Shown here in pieces: positions 28,125 through 37,547 of a DNA stretch of 64,000 nucleotides; positions within the stretch are counted from its first letter, which is position 1; each line of letters starts with the position of its first letter. The notes under the pieces are model-generated. The model was not told where the DNA came from and did not search any database. It saw only the letters and a list, made by a program, of their open reading frames with translations. The DNA comes from Mesorhizobium prunaredense. GTDB taxonomy: Bacteria; Pseudomonadota; Alphaproteobacteria; Rhizobiales; Rhizobiaceae. Position numbers and translations under genes: made by a program. Where the stretch lies: assembly GCF_900156895.1 (NCBI RefSeq), contig NZ_FTPD01000021.1, forward strand, positions 1 to 64,000, read 5' to 3'.

Positions 28125-28275
28125 ATGGTGAATGGTGAATGGTGAATGGTGAATGGTGAATGGTGAATGGTTCACCCGGCGCTGCGGTCCGTCAACCGCG
28201 AGTTTTCCGCTGAATCAGGAACTCGCAAACCTATCCACTATTCGCTATTCCCTATTCACTATTCACCATTCACCA
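28120..28275. repeat. Two 7-base tandem arrays in inverted orientation
   Basis: Seven copies of GGTGAAT run from 28120 to 28168. From 28231 to 28272 there are six copies of a 7-base unit related to CTATTCA/CCATTCA, the reverse complement. The 62 bases between would form the loop of a long imperfect hairpin. The first array includes the add stop codon; the second ends about 23 bases before upp. Confidence 0.9.
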
Positions 28276-28297
28276 ACTGCGCAGCTAGGAGACCACC

Positions 28298-28927
28298 ATG
28301 CAGGGCGTCACCGTCGTCGACCACCCGCTTGTCCAGCACAAGCTGACCATCATGCGCAAGAAGGAAACCTCGACGGCCGGCTTCCGGCGGCTGTTGCGCG
28401 AGATATCGCTGCTGCTCGGCTACGAGGTCACTCGCAACCTCGAACTGACGACGACGACGATCGAAACGCCGATCGAGACGATGGAGGCGCCGACGCTGGA
28501 GGGCAAGAAGCTGGTTTTCGCCTCAGTACTGCGCGCCGGCAACGGCCTGCTCGAGGGCCTGCTCGATCTGGTGCCGGCGGCGCGCGTCGCCCATATCGGT
28601 CTCTACCGCGACCACGAAACGCTGGAAGCGGTCGAATATTTCTTCAAGGCGCCGAGCGATCTCGCCGACCGGCTGGTGATCGTCGTCGATCCGATGCTGG
28701 CGACCGCCAATTCGGCGATCGCGGCGATCGACAAGCTGAAAGGGCGCGGCGCCACCAACATCCGCTTCCTCTGCCTGCTGGCGGCGCCAGAAGGCCTCGA
28801 GCGCTTCATCAAGGCGCATCCCGATGTCCCGGTCTTCACCGCTTCCATCGACCGCCAGCTCAACGAGAAGGGCTACATCATGCCCGGCCTCGGCGATGCT
28901 GGCGACCGCATGTACGGGACCAAATGA
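28298..28927 (+). CDS. upp: Uracil phosphoribosyltransferase
   Basis: A 209-residue enzyme that converts uracil and PRPP to UMP. Typical parts: [21 protein letters not shown] at the N-terminus, [15 protein letters not shown], the PRPP loop [16 protein letters not shown] (family usually GGSA rather than ANSA) and [17 protein letters not shown] at the C-terminus. AGGAG lies upstream of ATG 28298. It recycles uracil released by the nucleoside phosphorylases encoded nearby. Confidence 0.96.
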   Translation: MQGVTVVDHPLVQHKLTIMRKKETSTAGFRRLLREISLLLGYEVTRNLELTTTTIETPIETMEAPTLEGKKLVFASVLRAGNGLLEGLLDLVPAARVAHIGLYRDHETLEAVEYFFKAPSDLADRLVIVVDPMLATANSAIAAIDKLKGRGATNIRFLCLLAAPEGLERFIKAHPDVPVFTASIDRQLNEKGYIMPGLGDAGDRMYGTK

Positions 28928-29035
28928 CCGTGCCGCTCGTTTACCGATCGTTTACGCAAACGACCGCTTTCCGCATCTGTTAAAGCGGCAAACACCATGC
29001 CGCGATAAGCATGGGCCTTCACGAAGGCCTGGTCC

Positions 29036-29587
29036 ATGCTGCGCAATCTTCTCATCCTTGGCGTGCTCGCCGCAGCATCGGCGTCGTTCCCGATGCTCTA
29101 CCAGTCGAATCCGCAGATGTTCGAAGGCCTGCTGAAATCGGCGGTCGGGGCCAGGCCGGCGGTCGAAACGGACCTGAACCTGGCTGCGGTTCCTGACAGA
29201 CCGGCGCAGCCGCTCGGCCGCAAGGTCGTGATCGCGGCGGACGCGCGTGGGCATTTCACGTCGGCGTTCAAGCTCAACGGCCGTCAGGTCGACGGCATGA
29301 TCGACACCGGCGCAACGCTGGTCGCCATCAACAGTTCGACGGCGCGCAGGATCGGAGTTTCGCTGAACGCGTCGGATTTCAAGCATCAGGTCAACACCGC
29401 CAACGGCGCGATCAAGGCTGCCCTGGTGACCGTCGATCGGCTGCAGATCGGCAAGATCACGGTCGACGGCGTCCAGGCGGTCGTGCTCGACGACAAGGCG
29501 CTGCGCACCAATTTGATCGGCCTGAGCTTTCTCCAGAGGCTGGAAAAATACCAGGTCGAGAACGGCGCGCTGCTGCTCGTCCAGTGA
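29036..29587 (+). CDS. TIGR02281-type retropepsin-like aspartic protease
   Basis: A 183-residue clan AA protease. An N-terminal hydrophobic segment (LLILGVLAAASASFPMLY) anchors it in the membrane, and the protease domain carries MIDTGATLVAINSSTA, the DTG catalytic motif at about residue 85-87. The protein is a probable dimeric periplasmic protease of unknown target. It stands alone between upp and the convergent deoA. Confidence 0.9.
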   Translation: MLRNLLILGVLAAASASFPMLYQSNPQMFEGLLKSAVGARPAVETDLNLAAVPDRPAQPLGRKVVIAADARGHFTSAFKLNGRQVDGMIDTGATLVAINSSTARRIGVSLNASDFKHQVNTANGAIKAALVTVDRLQIGKITVDGVQAVVLDDKALRTNLIGLSFLQRLEKYQVENGALLLVQ

Positions 29588-29590
29588 ACC

Positions 29591-29632
29591 ATGATCCCGA
29601 AAAGTGGAAACCGGTTTTCGGAAAGATCATGG
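29591..29632. repeat. Dispersed palindromic repeat, copy 1
   Basis: An imperfect palindrome starting ATGATC and ending GATCAT, with CGAAAAGTGG in the left arm and CCGGTTTTCGG in the right. A second, inverted and diverged copy is at 32221-32255. It lies between convergent genes and may end transcription. Confidence 0.7.
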
Positions 29633-29645
29633 TCCAATAAAAGGA

Positions 29646-30965
29646 TCAACCGCGCGGCAGGATCCGCCGGATCACGGTTTTTTCCGCGGGCGGCTTCGAA
29701 GCGCCGATCGTATAGGCCGAAAGCACGGCGGCGGCGGCCGCCTCGGCATCCCCGGCATTGCGGGCATGGACCAGCGCCAGCGCCTCGCCGGCTCGCACCT
29801 CCGCGCCGACCGGCAGCAGCCGGGTGATGCCGACCGCATGGTCGATCCTGTCGTCCGGCCGTATGCGCCCGCCGCCAAGCCCGACGACGGCAAGCCCGAT
29901 GTCGCGGGTGGCGATGCCGGTGACGAAGCCGTTTTCGGCGGCCTTGACCGCAAACTCCATCGCTGCCTTAGGCAGGTGTTTTTCCGGGTTCTCGACGAAG
30001 TCGGCCGGACCGCCGAGCGCCGCCACCATGCGCGCGAAGACGGCGGCGGCGCGACCGCCGGCAAGCGTCTCGGCGGCGCGCCGCATGCCGTCCTGATTGG
30101 ACGACACCAGCCCGGCCGACTGAAGCATGTCTGCGGCCAGTGCCAGCGTCACATCCTCCAGCCGCCGGTCGCGGAAGCGGCCGGTGAGAAAATCGACGGC
30201 ATTGCGCACCTCGACCGCGTTGCCGGCTGCCGAGGCCAGCGGCTCGTTCATGCCGGTGACCAGTGCTGAGGTCTTTAGGCCGGCGCCATTGGCGACTTCG
30301 ACCAGGCTGTTCGCCAGTGTCGTAGCGTCGCGCGACTTTTCCATGAAGGCGCCGTTGCCGACCTTTACGTCGAGCACCAGCGACTGCAGGCCGGCGGCCA
30401 GCTTCTTCGAGAGGATCGAGGCGGTGATCAGCGGCACCGATTCGACGGTTCCCGTCACGTCGCGGATCGCATAGAGCCGGCGGTCGGCGGGCGCGAGATC
30501 GGCGGTCTGGCCGATGATGGCGCAGCCGGCTTCGAGCACCGCCTTGCGGAAGCCCGCCACGTCCGGCTGGCTGATATAGCCTGATATGGCATCCATCTTG
30601 TCGAGCGTGCCGCCGGTATGGCCAAGGCCGCGGCCGGAAATCATCGGCACATAAGCGCCACAGGCGGCGACGATCGGCGCAACCAACAGCGAGACATTGT
30701 CGCCGACGCCGCCTGTCGAATGCTTGTCGGTGACCGGGCCCGGCAGGTCCGACCAATCGAGCACGTCGCCGGAATCGCGCATCGCCAGCGTCAGCGCAAC
30801 CGCCTCTTCGCGGCTCATGCCGTTGAAGAACACCGCCATGGCGAACGCTCCGACCTGCCCGTCCGAGACGGTGCCGGCAGTGACGCCTTCGATGAAGCTG
30901 GCGATCTCCTGCGTCGACAGTCTGTGGCCGTCGCGCTTGCTGCGGATGATTTCCTGGGGAAGCAT
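29646..30965 (-). CDS. deoA: Thymidine phosphorylase
   Basis: A 439-residue enzyme splitting thymidine into thymine and 2-deoxyribose 1-phosphate. Signature features: IRSKRDGHRLSTQEIASFI, DKHSTGGVGDNVSLLVAP and SGRGLGHTGGTLDK. Its ATG overlaps the stop of the purine nucleoside phosphorylase gene (TGATG). Last gene of the minus-strand nucleoside operon. Confidence 0.96.
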   Translation of the reverse strand: MLPQEIIRSKRDGHRLSTQEIASFIEGVTAGTVSDGQVGAFAMAVFFNGMSREEAVALTLAMRDSGDVLDWSDLPGPVTDKHSTGGVGDNVSLLVAPIVAACGAYVPMISGRGLGHTGGTLDKMDAISGYISQPDVAGFRKAVLEAGCAIIGQTADLAPADRRLYAIRDVTGTVESVPLITASILSKKLAAGLQSLVLDVKVGNGAFMEKSRDATTLANSLVEVANGAGLKTSALVTGMNEPLASAAGNAVEVRNAVDFLTGRFRDRRLEDVTLALAADMLQSAGLVSSNQDGMRRAAETLAGGRAAAVFARMVAALGGPADFVENPEKHLPKAAMEFAVKAAENGFVTGIATRDIGLAVVGLGGGRIRPDDRIDHAVGITRLLPVGAEVRAGEALALVHARNAGDAEAAAAAVLSAYTIGASKPPAEKTVIRRILPRG

Positions 30966-31783
30966 CAGGCCGGGACCTTACGCTCCGGCAACCCATCCTG
31001 GAACACACGCTGGAGGATCGTCGCCAGCCGCGCGCCGCCGATCGGCGCCATGTCCTTGGTCTCCTGGTGCGAAAGCTCCGCCCCTGTCATCCCTGCGGCG
31101 AGATTGGTGATGACCGAACAGGCGGCGACGCGCAGGCCGAGGAAGCGGGCGAGAATGACCTCCGGCACGGTCGACATGCCGACGGCATTGGCGCCCATGA
31201 CGCGCGCCATGCGGATCTCGGCGGGCGTCTCGAAGCACGGCCCCGAAAACCACATATAGACGCCCTTGTGCAGCGTGGTCGCCGTCGCCTTCGCCGCCGT
31301 CTCGATCGCCGCGCGAAGGCCGGCATCATAGGCCCCGGTCAGGCCGACGAAGCGCCGGTCGCTCGGCTCGCCGATCAGCGGGTTGGAGCCCGAGAAATTG
31401 ATGTGGTCGGTGATCAGCATTATCGAACCCGGCCCCATGTCCGGATCGACCGAGCCGGCGGCATTGGTGAGGATCAGTTGCGAGATGCCGAGGCCGGCGA
31501 GCACTTCCAGCGCCGGCCGCATCGCCGCCGCGTTGCCGTGCTCATAGTAGTGAGCGCGGCCGGACAGCATCAGCACAGGCGTGCCGGCAAAATGTCCCGC
31601 CACCACCTCGCCGGCATGGCCGGTGACGCCGCTTCTGGGAAAGCCCGGCAATTCGACATAGGAAATGCGGACGGGATCCTCGACCTGGTCGACAAGCCCG
31701 CCTAGACCCGAACCCAGCACCAGCGCGGTGGCGGGCGCCAGCCCGTCCAGCCTTTCGACGAGACGATCAAGCGCTTCCTTCAT
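30965..31783 (-). CDS. Purine-nucleoside phosphorylase (trimeric, class I)
   Basis: A 272-residue phosphorylase of the PNP/MTAP family: LVLGSGLGGLVDQVED at the N-terminus, SGRAHYYEHG, LTNAAGSVDPDMGPG, FSGPCFETPAEIRM and GMSTVPEVILAR. It converts inosine or guanosine to base and ribose 1-phosphate. ATG 31783 is chosen; a GTG at 31813 just after the cdd stop would add 10 residues. Overlaps deoA by one base. Confidence 0.94.
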   Translation of the reverse strand: MKEALDRLVERLDGLAPATALVLGSGLGGLVDQVEDPVRISYVELPGFPRSGVTGHAGEVVAGHFAGTPVLMLSGRAHYYEHGNAAAMRPALEVLAGLGISQLILTNAAGSVDPDMGPGSIMLITDHINFSGSNPLIGEPSDRRFVGLTGAYDAGLRAAIETAAKATATTLHKGVYMWFSGPCFETPAEIRMARVMGANAVGMSTVPEVILARFLGLRVAACSVITNLAAGMTGAELSHQETKDMAPIGGARLATILQRVFQDGLPERKVPA

Positions 31784-31814
31784 GTCAACCAGTTCTTCAT
31801 TTCGACCAAGCACC

Positions 31815-32207
31815 TCATCTCAACATGTCGCCCTGAAAGCCGTAGGGCAGCATCTCGCCCATGGTCAGGGTCTCGACCACGCCGCCATTGTCGCAAAGAT
31901 AGAGCTTGGTTTCCGGCCGGCAGAATTCGGCCAGCCGCTGCCGGCAGCCGCCGCAGGGTGAGCATTTCGCGGTGCGCTCTGCGATCACCGCGATCTCCGT
32001 TATCCTGCCGCCGCCGGCCATGATGTAGTGGCCGAGCGCGGTGGTTTCGGCGCACCAGCCTTCCGGATAGGACGCGACCTCGACGTTGGCGCCGGTAAAG
32101 ACGCGGCCGTCCTCGGTGCGCAGTGCCGCCCCGACCGGGAATTTCGAATAGGGCGCATAGGCCTTGGCCATGGCGGCCTTGGCCGCTTCGAACAGATCAT
32201 GCGACAT
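31815..32207 (-). CDS. cdd: Cytidine deaminase
   Basis: A 130-residue tetrameric-type cytidine deaminase. Zinc site: GWCAETTALGHYI (Cys and catalytic Glu) and PCGGCRQRLAEF (two Cys). It makes uridine from cytidine. It sits between the importer permease gene and the phosphorylase gene, all in the same direction. Confidence 0.96.
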   Translation of the reverse strand: MSHDLFEAAKAAMAKAYAPYSKFPVGAALRTEDGRVFTGANVEVASYPEGWCAETTALGHYIMAGGGRITEIAVIAERTAKCSPCGGCRQRLAEFCRPETKLYLCDNGGVVETLTMGEMLPYGFQGDMLR

Positions 32208-32220
32208 TGTTTTTCCCTAG

Positions 32221-32255
32221 CATGATCCTGTCCGAAAGCCGGCTTCCACTTTTCG
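32221..32255. repeat. Dispersed palindromic repeat, copy 2
   Basis: A diverged copy, in reverse orientation, of the repeat at 29591-29632. It shares CATGATCC, TCCGAAA, CCGG and CCACTTTTCG. It lies between cdd and the permease gene. Confidence 0.6.
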
Positions 32256-32285
32256 CTGACGCTGACCTGCGGTTCGAAATCACGC

Positions 32286-33257
32286 TTAGCGTTCCTTGAC
32301 ATAGGGCACGCCGCCGGCGCGCGGCGGGATCGCCTTGCCGATGAAGCCGGCGAGCAGGATGACGGTGAGGATATAGGGCAGCGCCTGCATGAGCTGCACC
32401 GGCACCTTGCCGATCAGCGGCAGCGGCGTGCCCTGCAGGCGGATCGACAGCGCGTCGAGGAAGCCGAACAACAGGCAGGCGAACATGGCGTTGACCGGCT
32501 TCCACTTGGCGAAGATCAGCGCGGCCAGCGCGATGTAGCCCTTGCCGGCAGTCATGTCCTTGACGAAGCCGCCATTCTGCACCATCGACAGATAGGCGCC
32601 GGCAATGCCGGTGAGCACCCCAGTGCAGATCAGCGCCCGGTAGCGCAGCCAAGCGACCGAGATGCCGGCGGTGTCGACCGCGGCCGGGTTCTCGCCGACC
32701 GCGCGCATGCGCAAGCCGAAGCGGGTACGGAACAGCACCCACCAGGTGAACGGCACGGCGAGGAACGCGACATAGACCAGCACGGAATGGCCGGAGATCA
32801 GTTCCGAATATATCGGGCCGAGGATCGGTACGCTCCTGAGCTCGTCAGCGCCGGGCCAAATGATCGCCCCGAACCGCTCGTCCGAGGCAAGAGCCGGCGT
32901 ACGACCACCTTGCTGGAACCAGGCCTGGCCGAGCATGATCGTCGATCCGGCGGCGATGAAGTTGATCGCCACGCCGGAGACGATCTGGTTGCCGCGATGG
33001 GTGATCGAGGCAAAGCCGTGGACCAGCGCGAAAGCGACCGAGATGAGAATGGCCATGCCGAGGCCGATAAAGGCGGAATGGAAGACGGAGGCTGCGGCGG
33101 CGCCGGCGAAGGCGCCGACCAGCATCTTGCCCTCGAGGCCGATGTCGAAAATGCCGGCCCGCTCCGAATAGAGACCGGCGAGGCAGGCGAGCAGCAACGG
33201 CACCGACAGGCGAATCGTCGAGTCCAGAACCTGGATGATGGCGTTGAACAGATCCAT
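32286..33257 (-). CDS. BMP-type nucleoside ABC transporter permease 2
   Basis: A 323-residue inner membrane permease of the BPD_transp_2 class with about nine membrane segments and the EAA-like region GLRMRAVGENPAAVDTAGIS. Homologues of this pair transport nucleosides in Gram-positive bacteria (NupBC type). ATG 33257 is used; GTG 33266 overlaps the previous gene. Adjacent to permease 1 with 1 base between. Confidence 0.93.
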   Translation of the reverse strand: MDLFNAIIQVLDSTIRLSVPLLLACLAGLYSERAGIFDIGLEGKMLVGAFAGAAAASVFHSAFIGLGMAILISVAFALVHGFASITHRGNQIVSGVAINFIAAGSTIMLGQAWFQQGGRTPALASDERFGAIIWPGADELRSVPILGPIYSELISGHSVLVYVAFLAVPFTWWVLFRTRFGLRMRAVGENPAAVDTAGISVAWLRYRALICTGVLTGIAGAYLSMVQNGGFVKDMTAGKGYIALAALIFAKWKPVNAMFACLLFGFLDALSIRLQGTPLPLIGKVPVQLMQALPYILTVILLAGFIGKAIPPRAGGVPYVKER

Positions 33258-33258
33258 C

Positions 33259-34398
33259 TCAGGCACCCTTCCCCTTGATCGCTTCTATGCCGACAGATCT
33301 CGGGCTGAGCGAGGCGAACAGCGCCTGGACATAGGGCCGGAACATGTGCTCGAGCGCGCCGGCGAACAGGATGACTAGGCCCTGGATGATGACGATCATG
33401 TCGCGGCTGATCGCCGGCATTTCGAAGGCGAGCTCGGCGCCGCCCTGGTAGAGCATGCCGAACAATATTGCGGCGAGCACGATGCCGACCGGGTGGAGGC
33501 GCCCCATCAGCGCTACTGCGATGCCGACGAAACCGGCGCCCGAAACGAATTCGAGCGCGACATTGTGCTGGTCGCCCATCGTCGGATTGAGCGCCATCAT
33601 GCCGGCCAGCGCGCCCGAAATCATCATGGCGATGATGATGATGCGGGTTTCCGAAATGCCGGCATAGCGCGCCGCTTTCGAGCTGTGGCCGTAGGTGCGC
33701 ATCTCGTAACCGAGCCTGGTGCGCCAAATCAGCACCCAGACCAGAAAGGCCATGGCCAGCGCCAGCAGGAAGCTGATGTTGAATGGCGCCGAACGGATCT
33801 TGGCGCCGAACAACTCGATGACCCAGTTGAGCTTCGGCAGTTGCGCGCCTTCTAGGAAGGTACGCGTCTGCGGCGCCATGGAGCCGGGCGGCTTCAAGAA
33901 TCCGACCAGTGCGTAGACCATGACGCTGGCAGCGATGAAATTGAACATGATGGTGGTGATGACGATGTGCGAACCGCGCTTGGCCTGCAGATAGGCCGGG
34001 ATCAGCGCCCACAGCGCCCCCATCGCCGCGGCGGCGATGATTGCCAGCGGGAAGGTGAGCCACCAAGGCAGCACGCTGTCGAAGGCCAAGCAGACGATGC
34101 CGATGCCGAGACCGGCGATATAGCCCTGGCCCTCGCCACCGATGTTGAACAGACCGCAATGCGCCGCAACCGCCACCGACAGCCCGCTGAAGATGAAGGT
34201 GGTGGCGTAGAAAAGCGTGAACGCAATGCCTTGCCCACGGCCGAAGGCGCCCTCGACCAGGACGGCGGCAGCGCGGAACGGATTTTCGCCAACCAGCAGC
34301 ACGACGAAGCCGGCGACGACGAAGGCAACGGCGAGATTGATCACCGGGATCAGCCCGTAATCCGCCCAGGCCGGCAGCTTGGCGTAAGGCATGCTCAT
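33259..34398 (-). CDS. BMP-type nucleoside ABC transporter permease 1
   Basis: A 379-residue permease of the same class. The conserved NIGGEGQGYIAGLG and GYEMRTYGHSSKAARYAGIS motifs are visible, with about ten membrane segments. The start overlaps the ATPase stop by 4 bases (ATGA), so the importer proteins are made in step. Confidence 0.94.
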   Translation of the reverse strand: MSMPYAKLPAWADYGLIPVINLAVAFVVAGFVVLLVGENPFRAAAVLVEGAFGRGQGIAFTLFYATTFIFSGLSVAVAAHCGLFNIGGEGQGYIAGLGIGIVCLAFDSVLPWWLTFPLAIIAAAAMGALWALIPAYLQAKRGSHIVITTIMFNFIAASVMVYALVGFLKPPGSMAPQTRTFLEGAQLPKLNWVIELFGAKIRSAPFNISFLLALAMAFLVWVLIWRTRLGYEMRTYGHSSKAARYAGISETRIIIIAMMISGALAGMMALNPTMGDQHNVALEFVSGAGFVGIAVALMGRLHPVGIVLAAILFGMLYQGGAELAFEMPAISRDMIVIIQGLVILFAGALEHMFRPYVQALFASLSPRSVGIEAIKGKGA

Positions 34399-35927
34399 TC
34401 AGCCGCCTCCCGGTGCTCGACGCCGGCCATCAGCAGGCCGAGCTCGCCTTCGGTCGCCTCCGGGCCGCGCTCGCCGACGATGCGGCCGGCAAACATCACC
34501 AGGATGCGGTCGGAGAGCGAGCGGATCTCGTCGAGCTCGACCGACACCACCAGCACCGCCTTGCCCTGGTCGCGCATGGCGATGAGCCGCTTGTGGATGA
34601 ATTCGATGGCGCCGACGTCGACGCCGCGCGTCGGCTGGCCGACGATCAGCACGCCCGGATCCTGTTCCATTTCCCGCGCCAACACGATCTTCTGCTGGTT
34701 GCCGCCGGAGAAATTGGCGGTCTTGAGGCGGCAGTCCGCCGGGCGGATGTCGTATTTTGTGATCTTGTCCCTGGCGTCGTCGCGGATGGCGTCGATGTCG
34801 AGGAACGGCCCCTTCAGGTATCGCGGATCGTCGTGATAGCCGAGTATCGAATTCTCGTTCTCCTCGAAGGCCAGCACCAGCCCGACATGATGACGGTCTT
34901 CCGGGACATGGGCGAGGCCGCGGTCGCGCAGTTCGCCGGGATCGGCGGCCCCGGTCAGATCGATCGGCTTGCCGTCGAGCATTACGGAGCCCGAGACGGC
35001 GCGCCTGATGCCGGAAATCGCCTCGAGCATTTCGGATTGCCCGTTGCCGGCGACGCCGGCGATGCCAACGATCTCGCCGGCGCGCACGTCGAAGGAGACG
35101 TCGTCGACCATGGTGACGCCACGAGAATCCTTCACCGTCAGGTTCTTCACCGCGAGCTTGACCCCGCCGGCTTCCGCCTCGCCCTTCTCGACCCTGAGCA
35201 ACACGCGGCGCCCGACCATCAGCTCGGCCAGCTCCCCGACCGTGGTCTTCGTGGTTTCCCGTGTCGCCACCATCGTGCCCTGGCGCATGACCGAGACCGT
35301 GTCGGTGATCGCCATGATCTCACGCAGCTTGTGGGTGATCAGCACTATCGTTTTACCCTGCTCCTTCAACTGCCTGAGGATGCGGAACAGATGGTCGGCT
35401 TCTGCGGGCGTCAGCACGCCCGTCGGCTCGTCGAGGATCAGGATCTCGGCGCCGCGATACAGCGCCTTGAGGATTTCGACACGCTGCTGCAGGCCGACCG
35501 GCAATTCCTCGATGATCGCATCGGGATCGACCTCGAGCCCGTATTCGCGCTCGAGCCGTTCCAACTCGGACCGCGCCTTGGCGATGCTCTTCTTCAGCAG
35601 CGCATCGCTTTCGGCGCCGAGAATGACGTTTTCCAGCACCGTGAAATTGTCGACCAGCATGAAATGCTGATGCACCATGCCGATGCCGAGCGCGATGGCG
35701 TCGTTGGGCGATTTGATCGACGCCGGCTGGCCGCCGACGCGGATCTCGCCGCTGTCGGCCTGATAGAACCCATAAAGAATTGACATCAGCGTCGACTTGC
35801 CGGCGCCGTTCTCGCCGACAATGCCGTGGATGGTGCCGCGCACGATCTCCAGATTGATGTCGCGATTGGCGCGCACGGCGCCAAAACTCTTGTTGATGCC
35901 GATCAGCTCGATTGCGGCTTGCGCCAT
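34395..35927 (-). CDS. BMP-type nucleoside ABC transporter ATP-binding protein (double domain)
   Basis: A 510-residue tandem ATPase. Domain 1 has Walker A GENGAGKST (38-46), a signature-like LPVGLQQRVEI and Walker B LILDEPTGVLTP. Domain 2 has a degenerate Walker A (GIAGVAGNGQSEM), as usual in this family, and a good signature FSGGNQQKIVLARE. It powers uptake through the two permeases. Confidence 0.95.
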   Translation of the reverse strand: MAQAAIELIGINKSFGAVRANRDINLEIVRGTIHGIVGENGAGKSTLMSILYGFYQADSGEIRVGGQPASIKSPNDAIALGIGMVHQHFMLVDNFTVLENVILGAESDALLKKSIAKARSELERLEREYGLEVDPDAIIEELPVGLQQRVEILKALYRGAEILILDEPTGVLTPAEADHLFRILRQLKEQGKTIVLITHKLREIMAITDTVSVMRQGTMVATRETTKTTVGELAELMVGRRVLLRVEKGEAEAGGVKLAVKNLTVKDSRGVTMVDDVSFDVRAGEIVGIAGVAGNGQSEMLEAISGIRRAVSGSVMLDGKPIDLTGAADPGELRDRGLAHVPEDRHHVGLVLAFEENENSILGYHDDPRYLKGPFLDIDAIRDDARDKITKYDIRPADCRLKTANFSGGNQQKIVLAREMEQDPGVLIVGQPTRGVDVGAIEFIHKRLIAMRDQGKAVLVVSVELDEIRSLSDRILVMFAGRIVGERGPEATEGELGLLMAGVEHREAAE

Positions 35928-36093
35928 GCAGCCTGTCCCACTTTTATTTTTTTATCGCTTGGTCAAAACGCCTAGCATGACGCCCCGTCTGTGCCAATTG
36001 GCCGGAGCAGCGTTCACTCTCGACAAATCACCGCGCGCTTGTCAATTTCGAACGTGGCCGCAGCCTGCACAATCGCCTGATCGAGGATTTCAA

Positions 36094-36303
36094 ATGACCA
36101 TGCCCGACGACCGGTTGACGACGCTGGAAATCCGCACCGCCGAGCAGGAGCAGACCATCGAGGAACTGTCCGGCCAGATCGCTGAGCAGTGGAAGGTGAT
36201 CGAGCGCATGCAGCGCAAGCTCGATGCGCTGACCGACCGCTTCCTGGCGCTGGAGGAGCAGGCTGCACCCGACGTACCGGTGACCAAGCCGCCGCATTGG
36301 TGA
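36094..36303 (+). CDS. slyX: SlyX family protein
   Basis: A 69-residue coiled-coil protein (RLTTLEIRTAEQEQTIEELSGQIAEQWKVIERMQRKLDALTDRF) ending VTKPPHW, the SlyX signature. Function unknown. GAGGATTTC precedes ATG 36094. Oddly it sits on the opposite strand between the ATPase gene and the binding-protein gene of the importer. Confidence 0.92.
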   Translation: MTMPDDRLTTLEIRTAEQEQTIEELSGQIAEQWKVIERMQRKLDALTDRFLALEEQAAPDVPVTKPPHW

Positions 36304-36320
36304 GCCTACTGAGAAAGCAA

Positions 36321-36346
36321 AGCCGCCGGGTTTTCACCCGGCGGCT
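36321..36346. terminator. Bidirectional terminator between slyX and the binding protein gene
   Basis: An 11-bp perfect stem AGCCGCCGGGT / ACCCGGCGGCT with a 4-base loop. It follows slyX by 17 bases. On the minus strand it is followed by TTTGCTTTCT. It is placed to stop both convergent transcripts. Confidence 0.8.
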
Positions 36347-36370
36347 TCGAGCAGATCGGCAATCTCGCGA

Positions 36371-37360
36371 TCAATAAGGGCAGGCATTGTCCGACATGTA
36401 GTCGTGCACCTTGATGGTACCGGCGATGATGTCGGCCTTGGCCTTTTCGACCGCCGCCTTCATCGCGTCGTCGACAAGCGCCTTGTTGTTGTCGTCCATG
36501 GCGTAGTCGACACCGCCCTCCTTGAGGCCGAGATCGTTGATGCCGCCGGTGAACTTGTCGTTCTTGGCGTCCATGAAGGTGTTGTAGACGGCAACGTCGA
36601 CGCGCTTGACCATCGAGGTCAGCACCTTGCCGGGCTGCAGGCCGTTCTGGTTGGAATCGACGCCGATGCCGAGCTTGCCGCCGTCGGCCGCTGCCTGCAA
36701 CACGCCGACACCGGTGCCGCCTGCCGCTGCGTAGATCACGTCGGCGCCCTGGTCGATCTGCGTCTTGGCGATCTCGCCGCCCTTGGCCGGATCGTTCCAG
36801 GCTGCCGGCGTGTCGCCGGTCATGTTCTGGATGACATCGGTCGCGCCGGCCGCCTTGGCGCCGCCGACATAACCGCAGCCGAATCGGCGGATCAGCGGAA
36901 TGTCCATGCCGCCGATGAAGCCGACCTTCTTCGACTTCGAAGCCATCGCCGCCATCACGCCAACGAGGTAGGAGCCTTCCTGCTCCTTGTAGACGACGGA
37001 GCGGACATTGGGCTTGTCGACGACCATGTCGATGATGGCGAACTTGGTCTCGGGAAACTCGACGGCGATCTTCTCCAGCGCATCTGCCCAGGAGAAGCCC
37101 GCCATGGCGATCGGATTGCGGCCGTCCTCGGCGAAACGGCGCAGTGCCTGCTCGCGCTGGGTCGCGTTTGAGACCTCGAATTCCACATAGGCGATGCCGG
37201 TTTCGGCCTTGAACTTTTCGGCGCCATTATAGGACGCTTCGTTGAACGACTTGTCGAACTTGCCGCCGAGATCGTAGAGAAGTGCTGGCTGAATGTCCGC
37301 GGCGAAGGCCGGAAGAACCATCGCAGTTGCGGCCAGGAGGCCGAGAACGATACGTTTCAT
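36371..37360 (-). CDS. BMP family nucleoside-binding protein
   Basis: A 329-residue periplasmic binding protein with a signal peptide (MKRIVLGLLAATAMVLPAFA) and a BMP/Med domain: DLGGKFDKSFNEASYNGAEKF at the start, and VGVMAAMASKSKKVGFIGGMDIPLIRRFGCGYVGG in the middle. It should capture nucleosides for the ABC importer encoded downstream, although slyX and a terminator separate them, so the importer genes need their own promoter or read-through. Confidence 0.93.
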   Translation of the reverse strand: MKRIVLGLLAATAMVLPAFAADIQPALLYDLGGKFDKSFNEASYNGAEKFKAETGIAYVEFEVSNATQREQALRRFAEDGRNPIAMAGFSWADALEKIAVEFPETKFAIIDMVVDKPNVRSVVYKEQEGSYLVGVMAAMASKSKKVGFIGGMDIPLIRRFGCGYVGGAKAAGATDVIQNMTGDTPAAWNDPAKGGEIAKTQIDQGADVIYAAAGGTGVGVLQAAADGGKLGIGVDSNQNGLQPGKVLTSMVKRVDVAVYNTFMDAKNDKFTGGINDLGLKEGGVDYAMDDNNKALVDDAMKAAVEKAKADIIAGTIKVHDYMSDNACPY

Positions 37361-37547
37361 GTGATCCACACCCTGTCGGTTATTTTTTCCGTTATGCACC
37401 GCCTGCCTGCGCGGTTCTCCAGCAGGCATGCGACATCAGACAGGAGTGTCTTCCTCCCGCTTCGGGCCAATCTGGCACGGCCCGAAGCAAAATTCACGCG
37501 GAATTTTGACCTGTTGGAAAAGCCGGGATCATCGTCCCGCCAAGGCC

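Noticed and set aside
28120..28275. 7-base arrays as a CRISPR
   Set aside because: Units are too short, with no spacers and no cas genes.
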